Shown here: positions 1-5,483 of the stretch, piece by piece
Layout: every line of letters starts with the position of its first letter
Numbering within the stretch: the first letter of the stretch is position 1
Assembly: GCA_903922535.1 (NCBI GenBank)
Contig: CAIXUF010000260.1
Location: 1-5,485, forward strand
Origin: Candidatus Hydrogenedentota bacterium
GTDB taxonomy: Bacteria > Hydrogenedentota > Hydrogenedentia > Hydrogenedentiales > CAITNO01
DNA length: 5,485 nt
Reading direction: 5' to 3'
Notes under the pieces: model-generated
Seen by the model: only the letters and a program-made list of their open reading frames with translations
Database searches by the model: none
What the model was told of the DNA's origin: nothing
Translations under genes and position numbers: made by a program

Positions 1-97
1 CTTGGCGGGATGGGTTTCTGGGGTCTTGGGTCTAGGAGGGCACAGAATGAGCCAGGTGAGGCAAACATTCCTGCTGATTTGCGTTCATGACGAGAAA

Positions 98-122
98 GGC
101 GGACAAAAGAATTCTGCCCCAC
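98..122 (+). repeat. REP-like hairpin repeat, degenerate copy
   Basis: GGCGGA at 98-103 pairs with TCTGCC at 113-118 (one G-U wobble) around an A-rich loop, followed by CCAC. The segment aligns with the reverse complement of 4333-4356 over nearly its whole length: both read GGC(A/G)GACAAAA, a short variable piece, then TCTGCCCCAC. The two differ by about three positions including a one-base indel. This makes it a second, inverted copy of one dispersed palindromic element. It resembles the REP-type palindromes scattered through intergenic DNA of many environmental bacteria. No REP-associated transposase is visible in the window. Confidence 0.55.
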
Positions 123-198
123 GCCGTACGAAATAACCGCAGCTTGCGACGATTCTGAGACATAGTAGTACGGAAACGGAACAAATACGGATCTCAAC

Positions 199-225
199 CG
201 CAAAGAGCGCAAGGAACGCAAAGAA
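199..225 (+). repeat. Three-copy 9-bp tandem repeat CGCAARGAR
   Basis: Three consecutive 9-mers read CGCAAAGAG, CGCAAGGAA and CGCAAAGAA, followed by further purine-rich sequence to about 235. The unit is a multiple of three, so it stays open on the minus strand and encodes a low-complexity Phe/Leu/Ala run, which explains a spurious open frame across it. Similar purine-rich tracts are, to my knowledge, common between genes in environmental Planctomycetota and relatives. No function is evident. Confidence 0.7.
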
Positions 226-375
226 GGAAGAGAACTTAGACTGTTGCCGTCCCACGCGCAAAAGCCCCCGTGCAAAGATGCGATCATCGACGACCGCCGC
301 GAAAGCTCCGGTTCCTTCTGGCCCGATGTCGGCTCCCCCCTTCGTCACTCCCCCCGTCATGGAATCCTCCAAACA

Positions 376-403
376 CTTCGTCCTTCGTCCTTTGTCCTTT
401 GAT
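376..403 (+). repeat. Four-copy 7-bp tandem repeat CTTYGTC
   Basis: Four consecutive 7-mers read CTTCGTC, CTTCGTC, CTTTGTC and CTTTGAT. The unit length is not a multiple of three, which argues that the region is not coding. The tract is pyrimidine-rich on the plus strand, opposite in strand bias to the 9-mer tract 150 bp to the left. Function is unknown. Confidence 0.7.
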
Positions 404-631
404 TCCGGCAGTACCGGTTCTTCGGCATGTCGGAAGGCTTCTGAACGGGCTCTCAGGATGCCGTCAAATGGGCACGGATGGACTTCCGCAAATTACAGCG
501 GGAACCGTTTGTCCTTTTCCGCAGGTTGTGATACCCTTGAACGATTGGATGTACCTACGGGTTGGTGATTCTATCGTATACGCGAGGTGTGTGAATGATG
601 ATCATGCCCGAGTGTGCCCATCATGCCGCTG

Positions 632-644
632 GGGAATCATTCCC
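632..644. promoter_or_regulatory. Short dyad GGGAA-TCA-TTCCC
   Basis: A perfect 5-bp inverted repeat with a 3-base centre lies 39 bp upstream of the start codon of the small gene at 683. It could be an operator half-site pair or a small RNA hairpin in a leader, but a dyad this short can occur by chance. I see no convincing -35/-10 pair beside it to support an operator role. Confidence 0.2.
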
Positions 645-682
645 GACTCGCTGGGTGGCAGTTAAGAGCGAGAGGCATCGAC

Positions 683-841
683 ATGAGAGACAAGGGGCTA
701 ATTTCAGGATTCCTGGAGGTGTTTGAATACCCGGTTGGGGTCGTGGCAGATTTCTTTACGGATATACTGAGTCTGCTGAACGAGATTATCCGGTACCCAA
801 TTGCGGTGTTCGATTCGCTCTTCAATACCAGTACGATCTAA
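683..841 (+). CDS. Candidate small hydrophobic repeat protein, 52 aa
   Basis: I do not recognise this protein. The start ATG at 683 is preceded by GAGAGG at 670-675, seven bases away, and the frame ends in TAA. An upstream in-frame ATG at 614 is less attractive because the extra residues look random. After a short charged start (MRDKG) the chain is hydrophobic with regularly spaced acidic residues, and it contains two related copies about 22 residues apart: residues 10-25 (FLEVFEYPVGVVADFF) and 31-47 (LLNEIIRYPIAVFDSLF). Each carries a Tyr-Pro followed by V/I, a hydrophobic run, an Asp and a closing Phe. This suggests two amphipathic or membrane-skimming helices. It stands alone on the plus strand, 186 bp from the converging 752-residue gene. 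Base composition is lower in GC than the large genes. It may be a real small membrane-associated protein or a chance frame; the internal repeat and ribosome site favour real. Confidence 0.4.
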   Translation: MRDKGLISGFLEVFEYPVGVVADFFTDILSLLNEIIRYPIAVFDSLFNTSTI

Positions 842-1027
842 CGCTCTGTTGCTGCCTGTCCCCTAACAAGCATACCCCGCGCCCGCAGCGTTGCGCGCGC
901 CCCCCCGCCACAAAGCCCAAGCGAGGTGCCGAGACCCCATGCATGGCCACCGAAGGGGAGTGCCATGGCAAAAGTGAATCTTTACGCGCGCATTCTGGTA
1001 CGATGATTCTGGTGCGACGAAAGGACC
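842..1027. other. Convergent spacer between small gene and 752-aa gene
   Basis: No gene is visible. The stretch contains a G/C-rich run near 880-908, a 10-bp perfect palindrome CCATGCATGG at 937-946, a CATGGC/GCCATG inverted pair (942-947 with 962-967) and the tandem repeat at 992-1019. It is the 3' flank of both converging genes. I find no hairpin followed by a T-run in either direction, so no intrinsic terminator can be called. Confidence 0.5.
992..1019. repeat. 2 x 14 bp tandem repeat
   Basis: Two adjacent 14-mers, ATTCTGGTACGATG and ATTCTGGTGCGACG, match at 12 of 14 positions. They end eight bases from the stop codon of the 752-residue minus-strand gene, so they lie at the very start of its 3' untranslated region. 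It could be a simple slippage duplication. No known element is recognised. Confidence 0.6.
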
Positions 1028-3286
1028 TCAGCGCTGCGACTGCGACCAGATGTCCGTAAGCAGGGTATAGCCCGACTGGCACATCGCCTCGCAGGCGCCG
1101 ACAATCTCGGAGCCCATGCCCCGCCGGATCTTGATCCGGAGCTGCGTCATTTCGCGGGCCAGGGGCAGCACCCGCACGCCCAGTTCATGCGCCTGCTCCG
1201 TCCGTCCGCGCCCGTGCAGCGCGCTCAGCGCCTCGTCGCAGCCGCAAATGATTGCGCTTGCCTTGATGAGCAGACTGCGCGCCTCCGTGATGGCGGGGGT
1301 GGCATAGAGCACGTTGAGCAGGTGGTCCCGGGCCGCATGGACACGCATCAAGTCGTCCAACGGCTCGCCCTCGCCCGCCTTCATGATAATCCGCTCCGTG
1401 TCGGCGATGTCCAACGAGTACTTCTGGGCAAAATCCAGATCCACCATGACCTGCCGCCGGTCCGCCTCAAGAATGCGGTGCGCGATCACATTGCGCCACT
1501 CGCGGCAGACCTCCGGCACCGCCACAAACAGCACCTGGCCCTGCCCGGGAAACATCTCCAGATGACGTTTGCGGTCCATGGGCACCCCCGCGCGGGTGCG
1601 GACAAACGTGGTTATGTCGTAGGCCGTCGCGCCCTCGGGAAGCTCCTCCGGGAATTCCAGATTCACGGAGACAACCTGCTCCCCGTCGTTGCACACTATG
1701 TGGCACAGGTAATAGTCGTCGCCCTGCAGCCAGAATGCGTTCACGAACGGCACGCCTTTGGGCATGTGGGACTGCGGATGCCCCTTGCAGGACAATTCAA
1801 CCGCAAACGGCGGCTCCGAAATGGGCCGGGCGCTCATGAACAGCGGCGCTATCACGGACAGCCGTTCCACCCGGTTTCCAAGTTCAGCCCACAAGTCGCT
1901 GAACGTCAGGAAAGGGCCTGTGAGTGAGCGTTCGCAATGTCCGCCCACCCAGATGGGATCGTTGTGGTATGCGTTGCTGAACCAGCCATGCGCGCCGTTG
2001 GCCATCGCCTGGTTGAGCATCATGCGCATTTGGGGGCACGTGTTCCATTCCGGCGCGTCGCTTGCCGACACAAACGCGGGCGCGGTCACCCACAGCGGTT
2101 TGTCAACCGCCAATTCACGGTGTGTGCGCACCGCCTCCCCAATATGCCACGGGTTGGACGACTTGAAGTGGTCAAACCAGGAGACGCCTAAAACGTTGCG
2201 ATAGAACGAAAGACTTCCCGGATGCCGCAGCTCCGCCGTCAGGGGATGGCCGGGGTCCACCGCATGAAAGGCGGCCATGGCTGCAACAACACTATCGACG
2301 TTCTCCTCGGCCATGTCGCCGCCCAGGCCCCATGCGGCAATGGCCGGCGCGCCGACCAACGGCTGGATGTGCTTGGCCACGCGCGCCTCCCATTCGGCGC
2401 GATCCGCCGTCGCGGGCCAATCAAAAATGGGTATGATCCGCATGTCGAAGGTCTGCGCCAGCGCCAGCAGCTCGCGGCTCATCTGCGGCTCCATGTGCTC
2501 CGCACTCTGAAGCGCCACGCAGTTGTGGTGGTGCCGCGCCATGTCCTCGAAGGCAAGCCGCCAATAATCGTAGAAGGAGATGTCCATAAGATCCGCCAGC
2601 CGCTGGGCGGACTCGGCGTTCATGAACACACCGAAGGGATAGAATTCCTTTATGGAATCACAGTTCCGCCCGTCCGGCCCCGCGCTGCCCAGCACCGCGG
2701 CCCCCTCGCAGGCCGCCCGCTCCTCCTCGCTCATGGGCCGAAAGCGAAGCGCCTTGAACTCCACCGACTCCGTGTTTCGCCAGCTTGAATACAGGCGCAG
2801 CGCCACCCAGTCGATCCGGGACGGAAAGTCAAAGTACGACACGCGAAAGGCGGCCGTGGTCCATTCCTTGGACGCTTCGAGCGGCTGCACGATTTCGCCG
2901 CCGGGATAATGGCAGACCACCGCCGGGCAGGCCCGGGACGTGTTGCACCGGTACTCAACCTCCACCATCGGCACCTGCGTCGTGTCGACTGGAAAGCGCG
3001 CGTCATCGGTTCCCCGGGACGTGATGGCGGCCCAGAACCCCGGCTTGCTCCGGTCCAGATTGTCGATCCGGCGGATATCCTCGAAATGCCCCACCAGCAG
3101 CGTGCCTTCCTCACCCTTGCGGACGCGCGAAGGCACGCACTGCCACTCCTTTTCCGAGGGATCATCCTGGGCCGGCCATTTCTCCAGATCTTCCGCCCCA
3201 AAAACGGTCTGCCCGGCGGAATCACTCGAAGGAGGGACGTGCGGGAGCGGGAGCTTCTTGAAGTACCCGAGGTATTTGTAGGGCAT
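1028..3286 (-). CDS. TIM-barrel glycoside-hydrolase-like multidomain protein
   Basis: A 752-residue protein with no signal peptide, read as four regions. Residues ~28-185 look like a beta-sandwich, carbohydrate-binding-module type. Residues ~215-480 look like a (beta/alpha)8 barrel of the clan GH-A kind: FEDMARHHHNCVALQ (246-260) fits an early strand, IIPIFDW (284-290) the next, AAWGLGGDMAEEN (317-329) the position where many such enzymes carry an acid/base motif, GVSWFDHF (367-374), KPLWVTAPAF (396-405), and NQAMANGAHGWF (425-436) the last strand. Residues ~490-590 look like a small beta domain and ~595-752 a helical tail. A canonical Asn-Glu or Asp-Glu-Pro motif and a strand-7 nucleophile Glu are not obvious, so catalysis is uncertain. 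The start at 3286 has AGGAG seven bases upstream but overlaps the preceding binding-protein gene by 65 nt. An alternative GTG at 3136 (residue 51) has AAGGAG nine bases upstream and would remove the overlap, at the cost of the first sandwich strand. It is likely co-transcribed with the binding protein. Exact family unrecognised; carbohydrate role inferred. Confidence 0.85.
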   Translation of the reverse strand: MPYKYLGYFKKLPLPHVPPSSDSAGQTVFGAEDLEKWPAQDDPSEKEWQCVPSRVRKGEEGTLLVGHFEDIRRIDNLDRSKPGFWAAITSRGTDDARFPVDTTQVPMVEVEYRCNTSRACPAVVCHYPGGEIVQPLEASKEWTTAAFRVSYFDFPSRIDWVALRLYSSWRNTESVEFKALRFRPMSEEERAACEGAAVLGSAGPDGRNCDSIKEFYPFGVFMNAESAQRLADLMDISFYDYWRLAFEDMARHHHNCVALQSAEHMEPQMSRELLALAQTFDMRIIPIFDWPATADRAEWEARVAKHIQPLVGAPAIAAWGLGGDMAEENVDSVVAAMAAFHAVDPGHPLTAELRHPGSLSFYRNVLGVSWFDHFKSSNPWHIGEAVRTHRELAVDKPLWVTAPAFVSASDAPEWNTCPQMRMMLNQAMANGAHGWFSNAYHNDPIWVGGHCERSLTGPFLTFSDLWAELGNRVERLSVIAPLFMSARPISEPPFAVELSCKGHPQSHMPKGVPFVNAFWLQGDDYYLCHIVCNDGEQVVSVNLEFPEELPEGATAYDITTFVRTRAGVPMDRKRHLEMFPGQGQVLFVAVPEVCREWRNVIAHRILEADRRQVMVDLDFAQKYSLDIADTERIIMKAGEGEPLDDLMRVHAARDHLLNVLYATPAITEARSLLIKASAIICGCDEALSALHGRGRTEQAHELGVRVLPLAREMTQLRIKIRRGMGSEIVGACEAMCQSGYTLLTDIWSQSQR

Positions 3287-4229
3287 CCATCTTCTCCTGG
3301 GGGGTCATCGGCTTGGGGGTTGTCTCAACGAGCGGCACAATGCCAATCACACCGTTCTCAGGCAGCTTGAATGCCGGATCCTTGGCCGCCACACCGCGCA
3401 GCACCGCCAGCGTCTGTTTTGCCTGCGCCCCGGCATCCACGCGGACCGCCCCCTGAATCTTGCCCTTCAGGAAGGCCTCCTGCATTTCGGGCGTGTCAAC
3501 AAAACCGATCAGATTGACGATCCCGTCCATTTTGTGCGTCTTTGCGACGCGCAGCAGCCCCGGCATCTGGTACGGCTCAAAGGCGACATAAGCGGCAAGC
3601 TCGACATGCTTCGTCATCAGTTCATCCGCACCCGCCCAGGCCAGGTTTCGGTCGCCCTTGTCCGCCTTTACGGCGCCCACGACAAATTCGCCGGGCGCCA
3701 GGCCTTCCCTGAGCCCTTCCAAGCGGGCCTTGTCCGCCACCGATTCGCCCGTCTTGACCAGGGCGGCAATCTTCATTCCCAGCGGCACCAGTCCTGCGAC
3801 CAGTTCCGCCATCTTCCTGCCGGTCTCCTTGTCATCCAATCCGATGAAACACACCCTGCCGCTGTCGGCAACATCTTTATTGAGGAGCACCAGCGGCACC
3901 TTTCCCGCGATTTCCTGGAGCGCGGCCTTCTGCTGGGCGGGATCAACCGGACAAATCGCCAGGGCCTTCGCCCCGGCGGCAATCATATCGGCGGCCGTAA
4001 GGCGTTGTTGTTCCGCCGTGGCCGGTGAAAGCACGCGGAAATCCAAAGAAACCCCGGCGGCGCCCGCTTCCTTCATTGCGGATTCATAAACAGCCGTCCA
4101 AGTCCCACTGGCGCCGTCCGTCAGCACCCCCACCCGCGCGACATCCGCAGGCGCAGCCGCCTGCGCCCCGGCAACAGCCGCACCCAGCAACAGCACCGCG
4201 GCAACAACCGTGATCAAAGCTCTAATCAT
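3222..4229 (-). CDS. Periplasmic sugar-type ABC substrate-binding protein
   Basis: A 335-residue exported protein of the type I periplasmic-binding family (RbsB-like, Peripla_BP_4 class), which captures a small ligand, usually a sugar, for an ABC importer or a sensor. The N-terminus has a clear Sec signal: MIRA, a hydrophobic core (TVVAAVLLLGAAVAGA) and an Ala-rich cleavage zone at about residues 24-26. It has no lipobox cysteine. The mature chain follows the fold: VGVLTDGASGTWTAVYESAMKEA, then DMIAAGAKALAICPVDP, VPLVLLNKDV, CFIGLDDKETGRKMAELV, and late GKIQGAVRVD. The ATG at 4229 is chosen over an ATG eight codons upstream because AAGGAG lies eight bases before it and the signal peptide begins there. 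The C-terminus has an unusual Pro-rich tail (EAPAPARPSFE) that overlaps the next gene. No permease or ATPase gene is in the window, so transport partners must be elsewhere. The ligand is unknown. Confidence 0.9.
   Translation of the reverse strand: MIRALITVVAAVLLLGAAVAGAQAAAPADVARVGVLTDGASGTWTAVYESAMKEAGAAGVSLDFRVLSPATAEQQRLTAADMIAAGAKALAICPVDPAQQKAALQEIAGKVPLVLLNKDVADSGRVCFIGLDDKETGRKMAELVAGLVPLGMKIAALVKTGESVADKARLEGLREGLAPGEFVVGAVKADKGDRNLAWAGADELMTKHVELAAYVAFEPYQMPGLLRVAKTHKMDGIVNLIGFVDTPEMQEAFLKGKIQGAVRVDAGAQAKQTLAVLRGVAAKDPAFKLPENGVIGIVPLVETTPKPMTPQEKMDALQIPRVLQEAPAPARPSFE
3294..3298 (-). promoter_or_regulatory. Shine-Dalgarno AGGAG inside binding-protein gene
   Basis: AGGAG is placed seven bases before the ATG at 3286. 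It lies within the coding sequence of the upstream binding protein and supports translation of the 752-residue protein from an overlapping start. A competing site, AAGGAG at about 3146-3151, precedes GTG 3136. Confidence 0.55.
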
Positions 4230-4237
4230 GTCCAATT

Positions 4238-4243
4238 CTCCTT
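4238..4243 (-). promoter_or_regulatory. Shine-Dalgarno AAGGAG for binding protein
   Basis: AAGGAG is spaced eight bases from ATG 4229. It fixes the start of the binding protein at the first residue of its signal peptide; the ATG at 4253 has no comparable site. Confidence 0.75.
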
Positions 4244-4332
4244 GCCTTGCCACCTGTCTCGATTTTCTCAGCCTTTTGTATTCTCGTCCTGGCCATCCAT
4301 TGACAAAATATGGTGTGGCAGAAATCCGTAAT

Positions 4333-4356
4333 GTGGGGCAGACATTTTTGTCTGCC
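4333..4356 (-). repeat. REP-like hairpin repeat, intact copy
   Basis: A perfect 7-bp stem, GGCAGAC (4337-4343) with GTCTGCC (4350-4356), closes a 6-base loop ATTTTT. GTGG flanks it on the left on the plus strand. It is the reverse-complement partner of the degenerate copy at 98-122. It sits about 60 bp beyond the hydrolase stop and 100 bp before the binding-protein start. There is no T-run after the stem in either direction, so it is a weak candidate for an intrinsic terminator, though such a stem may slow RNA 3' decay. It resembles the short palindromes spread through environmental planctomycete-like genomes. Confidence 0.65.
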
Positions 4357-4389
4357 GTCTTTGTCCTCTTCTGCCTGTTGTCTTCTCTT

Positions 4390-4420
4390 CTGGATTCTGA
4401 CGCCTGAATTCTGAATTCTA
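4390..4420. repeat. ATTCTGA repeat tract meeting the hydrolase stop
   Basis: ATTCTGA occurs at 4394-4400 and 4408-4414, with a partial ATTCTA at 4415-4420. The last unit supplies the TAG stop (4418-4420) of the minus-strand hydrolase, so the tract begins exactly where the coding sequence ends. A pyrimidine-rich run (about 4357-4392) continues to its left. The arrangement suggests repeat DNA that spread up to the gene boundary. The unit recalls spacer repeats in environmental planctomycete-like genomes. Confidence 0.6.
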
Positions 4421-5251
4421 TCCCAGCCGCTTTTCAATCCAGGCAACAATTTCACCCATCACTTCCGCCTTGCACAGGTCATTCCATAGCTCATGATATC
4501 CTCCCTCGAAATACTTCAACGTCTTGTCCGCCGAACCCATCCCCTCGTACAGCTTCTGGCTGCCCGAAGGCGGCACAACGCTGTCCTTGGATCCGTGAAA
4601 CACCAGGGCGGGCATCTTGATTCGTCCGTAGTCCCGGTCACAGAGCTGGATGATGCGGTTAAACTCGGCACCCGTCCGTGCGGCCACCTTGCCGTGGAAG
4701 GTGAACGGATCATTGTCGGCTTCCTTGACCTTCGCCAAGTCACGGGACAGCCCCGAGTTGTCCACCTTGCCCACCGGCAGCCAGGGCGTTACCACCGACA
4801 GAACACTGGCGACTTTCAGCAGCAGCGGCGGCACATCATCATTCAGCGCCAGAAAAGGGCTGCTGAAAATCATGCCGCGGGCGTTGAACTGCCGCGTCTG
4901 GGCATACCGGGTCAACACCATGCCGCCCATGCTGTGTCCCATGAAGAACCAGGGGGCCTCCGCAAGCCGGGGGCGGAGGTGCTCCAAATAGTCGTCCAAG
5001 TCCTCCAGAAACGCCTCGAAATGTGCGATATAGCCCCGCCGTCCCGGCGACCGGCCATGGCACCGCTGATCATAGGCATGCACAGCAATCCCTGCGGCAT
5101 TGAGCCGTTCAGCCGCATACCCATACCGTCCACTGTGGTCGCCAAAGCCATGCAGCAGCACCACATGCGCCCGGATGGGCACTTCCGGCAGCCACCGCTG
5201 CTCAAAGAGCGACACCCCTGATTTCGTTGAAAAATGCCCGGTCTCATGCAT
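4418..5251 (-). CDS. Alpha/beta hydrolase, monoacylglycerol lipase-like
   Basis: A 277-residue cytoplasmic serine hydrolase of the Hydrolase_4 (serine aminopeptidase S33 / monoacylglycerol lipase) family, which typically cleaves monoacylglycerols, lysophospholipids or related esters. The fold markers are in order: an oxyanion-hole HGFGDHS (34-40), the family-typical YDQRCHGRSPGRRGYI (60-75), the nucleophile elbow GHSMGG with Ser107, FHGSKDSVVPP with Asp223, and GGYHELWND with His253, giving an intact Ser-Asp-His triad. The cap region is at about 130-200. Length is typical and there is no signal peptide or membrane segment. The start at 5251 has GGAGAGG ten bases upstream (5262-5268), and the first residues (ETGHFSTKSGVSLFEQRW) match the usual first strands. 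It has its own promoter and is 188 bp from the binding-protein gene, so it is probably an independent unit. True substrate is not determinable; a carbohydrate-ester role is possible but unsupported. Confidence 0.93.
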   Translation of the reverse strand: MHETGHFSTKSGVSLFEQRWLPEVPIRAHVVLLHGFGDHSGRYGYAAERLNAAGIAVHAYDQRCHGRSPGRRGYIAHFEAFLEDLDDYLEHLRPRLAEAPWFFMGHSMGGMVLTRYAQTRQFNARGMIFSSPFLALNDDVPPLLLKVASVLSVVTPWLPVGKVDNSGLSRDLAKVKEADNDPFTFHGKVAARTGAEFNRIIQLCDRDYGRIKMPALVFHGSKDSVVPPSGSQKLYEGMGSADKTLKYFEGGYHELWNDLCKAEVMGEIVAWIEKRLG

Positions 5252-5284
5252 AAGCGTTCAACCTCTCCGAATGTTATGGTCCTC

Positions 5285-5312
5285 ATCATAGCAGAATTTG
5301 CCGGGACCGCAA
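5285..5312 (-). promoter_or_regulatory. Extended -10 promoter for the hydrolase
   Basis: Reading on the minus strand, TTGCGG (5307-5312) is followed after 16 bases by TATGAT (5285-5290), with TGC directly before the hexamer giving an extended -10. Transcription would start near 5278, leaving a leader of about 27 bases that contains the hydrolase ribosome site. The -10 is strong and the -35 is partial. Confidence 0.5.
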
Positions 5313-5328
5313 ACAAGGTGTCGGGCCG

Positions 5329-5340
5329 GAGTAGGTACTC
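5329..5340. promoter_or_regulatory. Dyad GAGTA-GG-TACTC upstream of hydrolase promoter
   Basis: A perfect 5-bp inverted repeat with a 2-base centre sits 16 bp upstream of the -35 box of the hydrolase promoter. The location suits an activator or repressor site. It contains TAGGTA, which recurs at 5379-5384. No known regulator is recognised. Confidence 0.3.
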
Positions 5341-5372
5341 AAAGTAAAGCGGAGCCTATGGGAACATCTCGT

Positions 5373-5432
5373 CACCTCTAGGTAATTTCCTACCATTTGG
5401 TGGTACAATCCTTGCGTCAACGTTTAGAGGTG
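5373..5432 (+). promoter_or_regulatory. Inverted repeats in the divergent region; one covers an SD-like site
   Basis: CACCTCTA (5373-5380) is the exact reverse complement of TAGAGGTG (5425-5432); wobble pairs could extend the stem inward by three. Inside it, GGTA (5381-5384), TACC (5391-5394) and GGTA (5402-5405) are spaced about one helical turn apart, and TACCA/TGGTA (5391-5395, 5401-5405) forms a further small dyad. In RNA the outer stem would hide the Shine-Dalgarno-like AGAGGTGGAG before the ATG at 5442. As DNA, the set could be stacked operator half-sites. Either reading needs a transcript or regulator not shown here. Confidence 0.35.
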
Positions 5433-5441
5433 GAGAACTAT

Positions 5442-5483
5442 ATGGACTTAGGGGCTTGGCATTTACTAATATACCTGATATAA
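5442..5483 (+). other. 13-codon open frame with good SD, leader-like or chance
   Basis: ATG at 5442 follows a GAGGTGGAG-type ribosome site and reads MDLGAWHLLIYLI before TAA at 5481-5483. The hydrophobic Trp-containing start looks like the beginning of a small membrane protein, but the frame closes at once. It may be a leader peptide, the start of a frame-broken gene, or chance. The strong promoter at 5456-5484 overlaps it, which argues against it being the main downstream gene. Confidence 0.25.

Larger units (their letters stand above)
1..682. other. Left spacer, no convincing gene
   Basis: I see no credible protein gene in this stretch. The open frames present on both strands are rich in Ser, Pro and Arg or are translations of the simple repeats, and none has recognisable domain character. 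One minus-strand frame starting at the ATG at 361 has a GGAGG five bases upstream, but it runs straight through the 9-mer tract and reads as a low-complexity FFAFLALFAV-like stretch, so I do not call it. The stretch does hold a hairpin repeat, two short tandem tracts and a 13-bp dyad, listed separately. Base composition is visibly less GC-rich than in the large genes. Confidence 0.6.

Noticed and set aside
85..372. Minus-strand frame of 95 codons in the left spacer
   Set aside because: It has a GGAGG before an internal ATG at 361, but most of its length is translated repeat DNA and the rest shows no family likeness.
270..665. Plus-strand frame of 131 codons in the left spacer
   Set aside because: It crosses the 7-mer tract, is rich in Pro, Arg and Ser, lacks a good ribosome site, and is rivalled by an equally poor overlapping frame from 278.
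1187..1927. Long plus-strand open frame opposite the 752-residue gene
   Set aside because: It is Arg/His/Gln-rich with no domain character and lies antisense to a well-supported gene; such frames arise from codon bias in GC-rich genes.
2222..2788. Second plus-strand open frame opposite the 752-residue gene
   Set aside because: Same reason: composition follows the complement of the real gene and no ribosome site or motif supports it.
4275..4306. Possible promoter for the binding-protein operon (minus strand TTGTCA and TACAAA)
   Set aside because: The -35 is good, but the spacer is 20 bp and the -10 matches only four of six, so it is too weak to call.
4337..4356. Intrinsic terminator for the hydrolase
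   Set aside because: The 7-bp stem is perfect, but no T-run follows it on either strand, and a related copy occurs elsewhere as a dispersed repeat.
4493..5221. 242-residue plus-strand frame opposite the hydrolase
   Set aside because: It is antisense to a hydrolase with an intact catalytic triad and has no recognisable features of its own.
5404..5409. TACAAT as a -10 box on the plus strand
   Set aside because: No acceptable -35 lies 16-18 bp upstream; the real candidate promoter is at 5456-5484.
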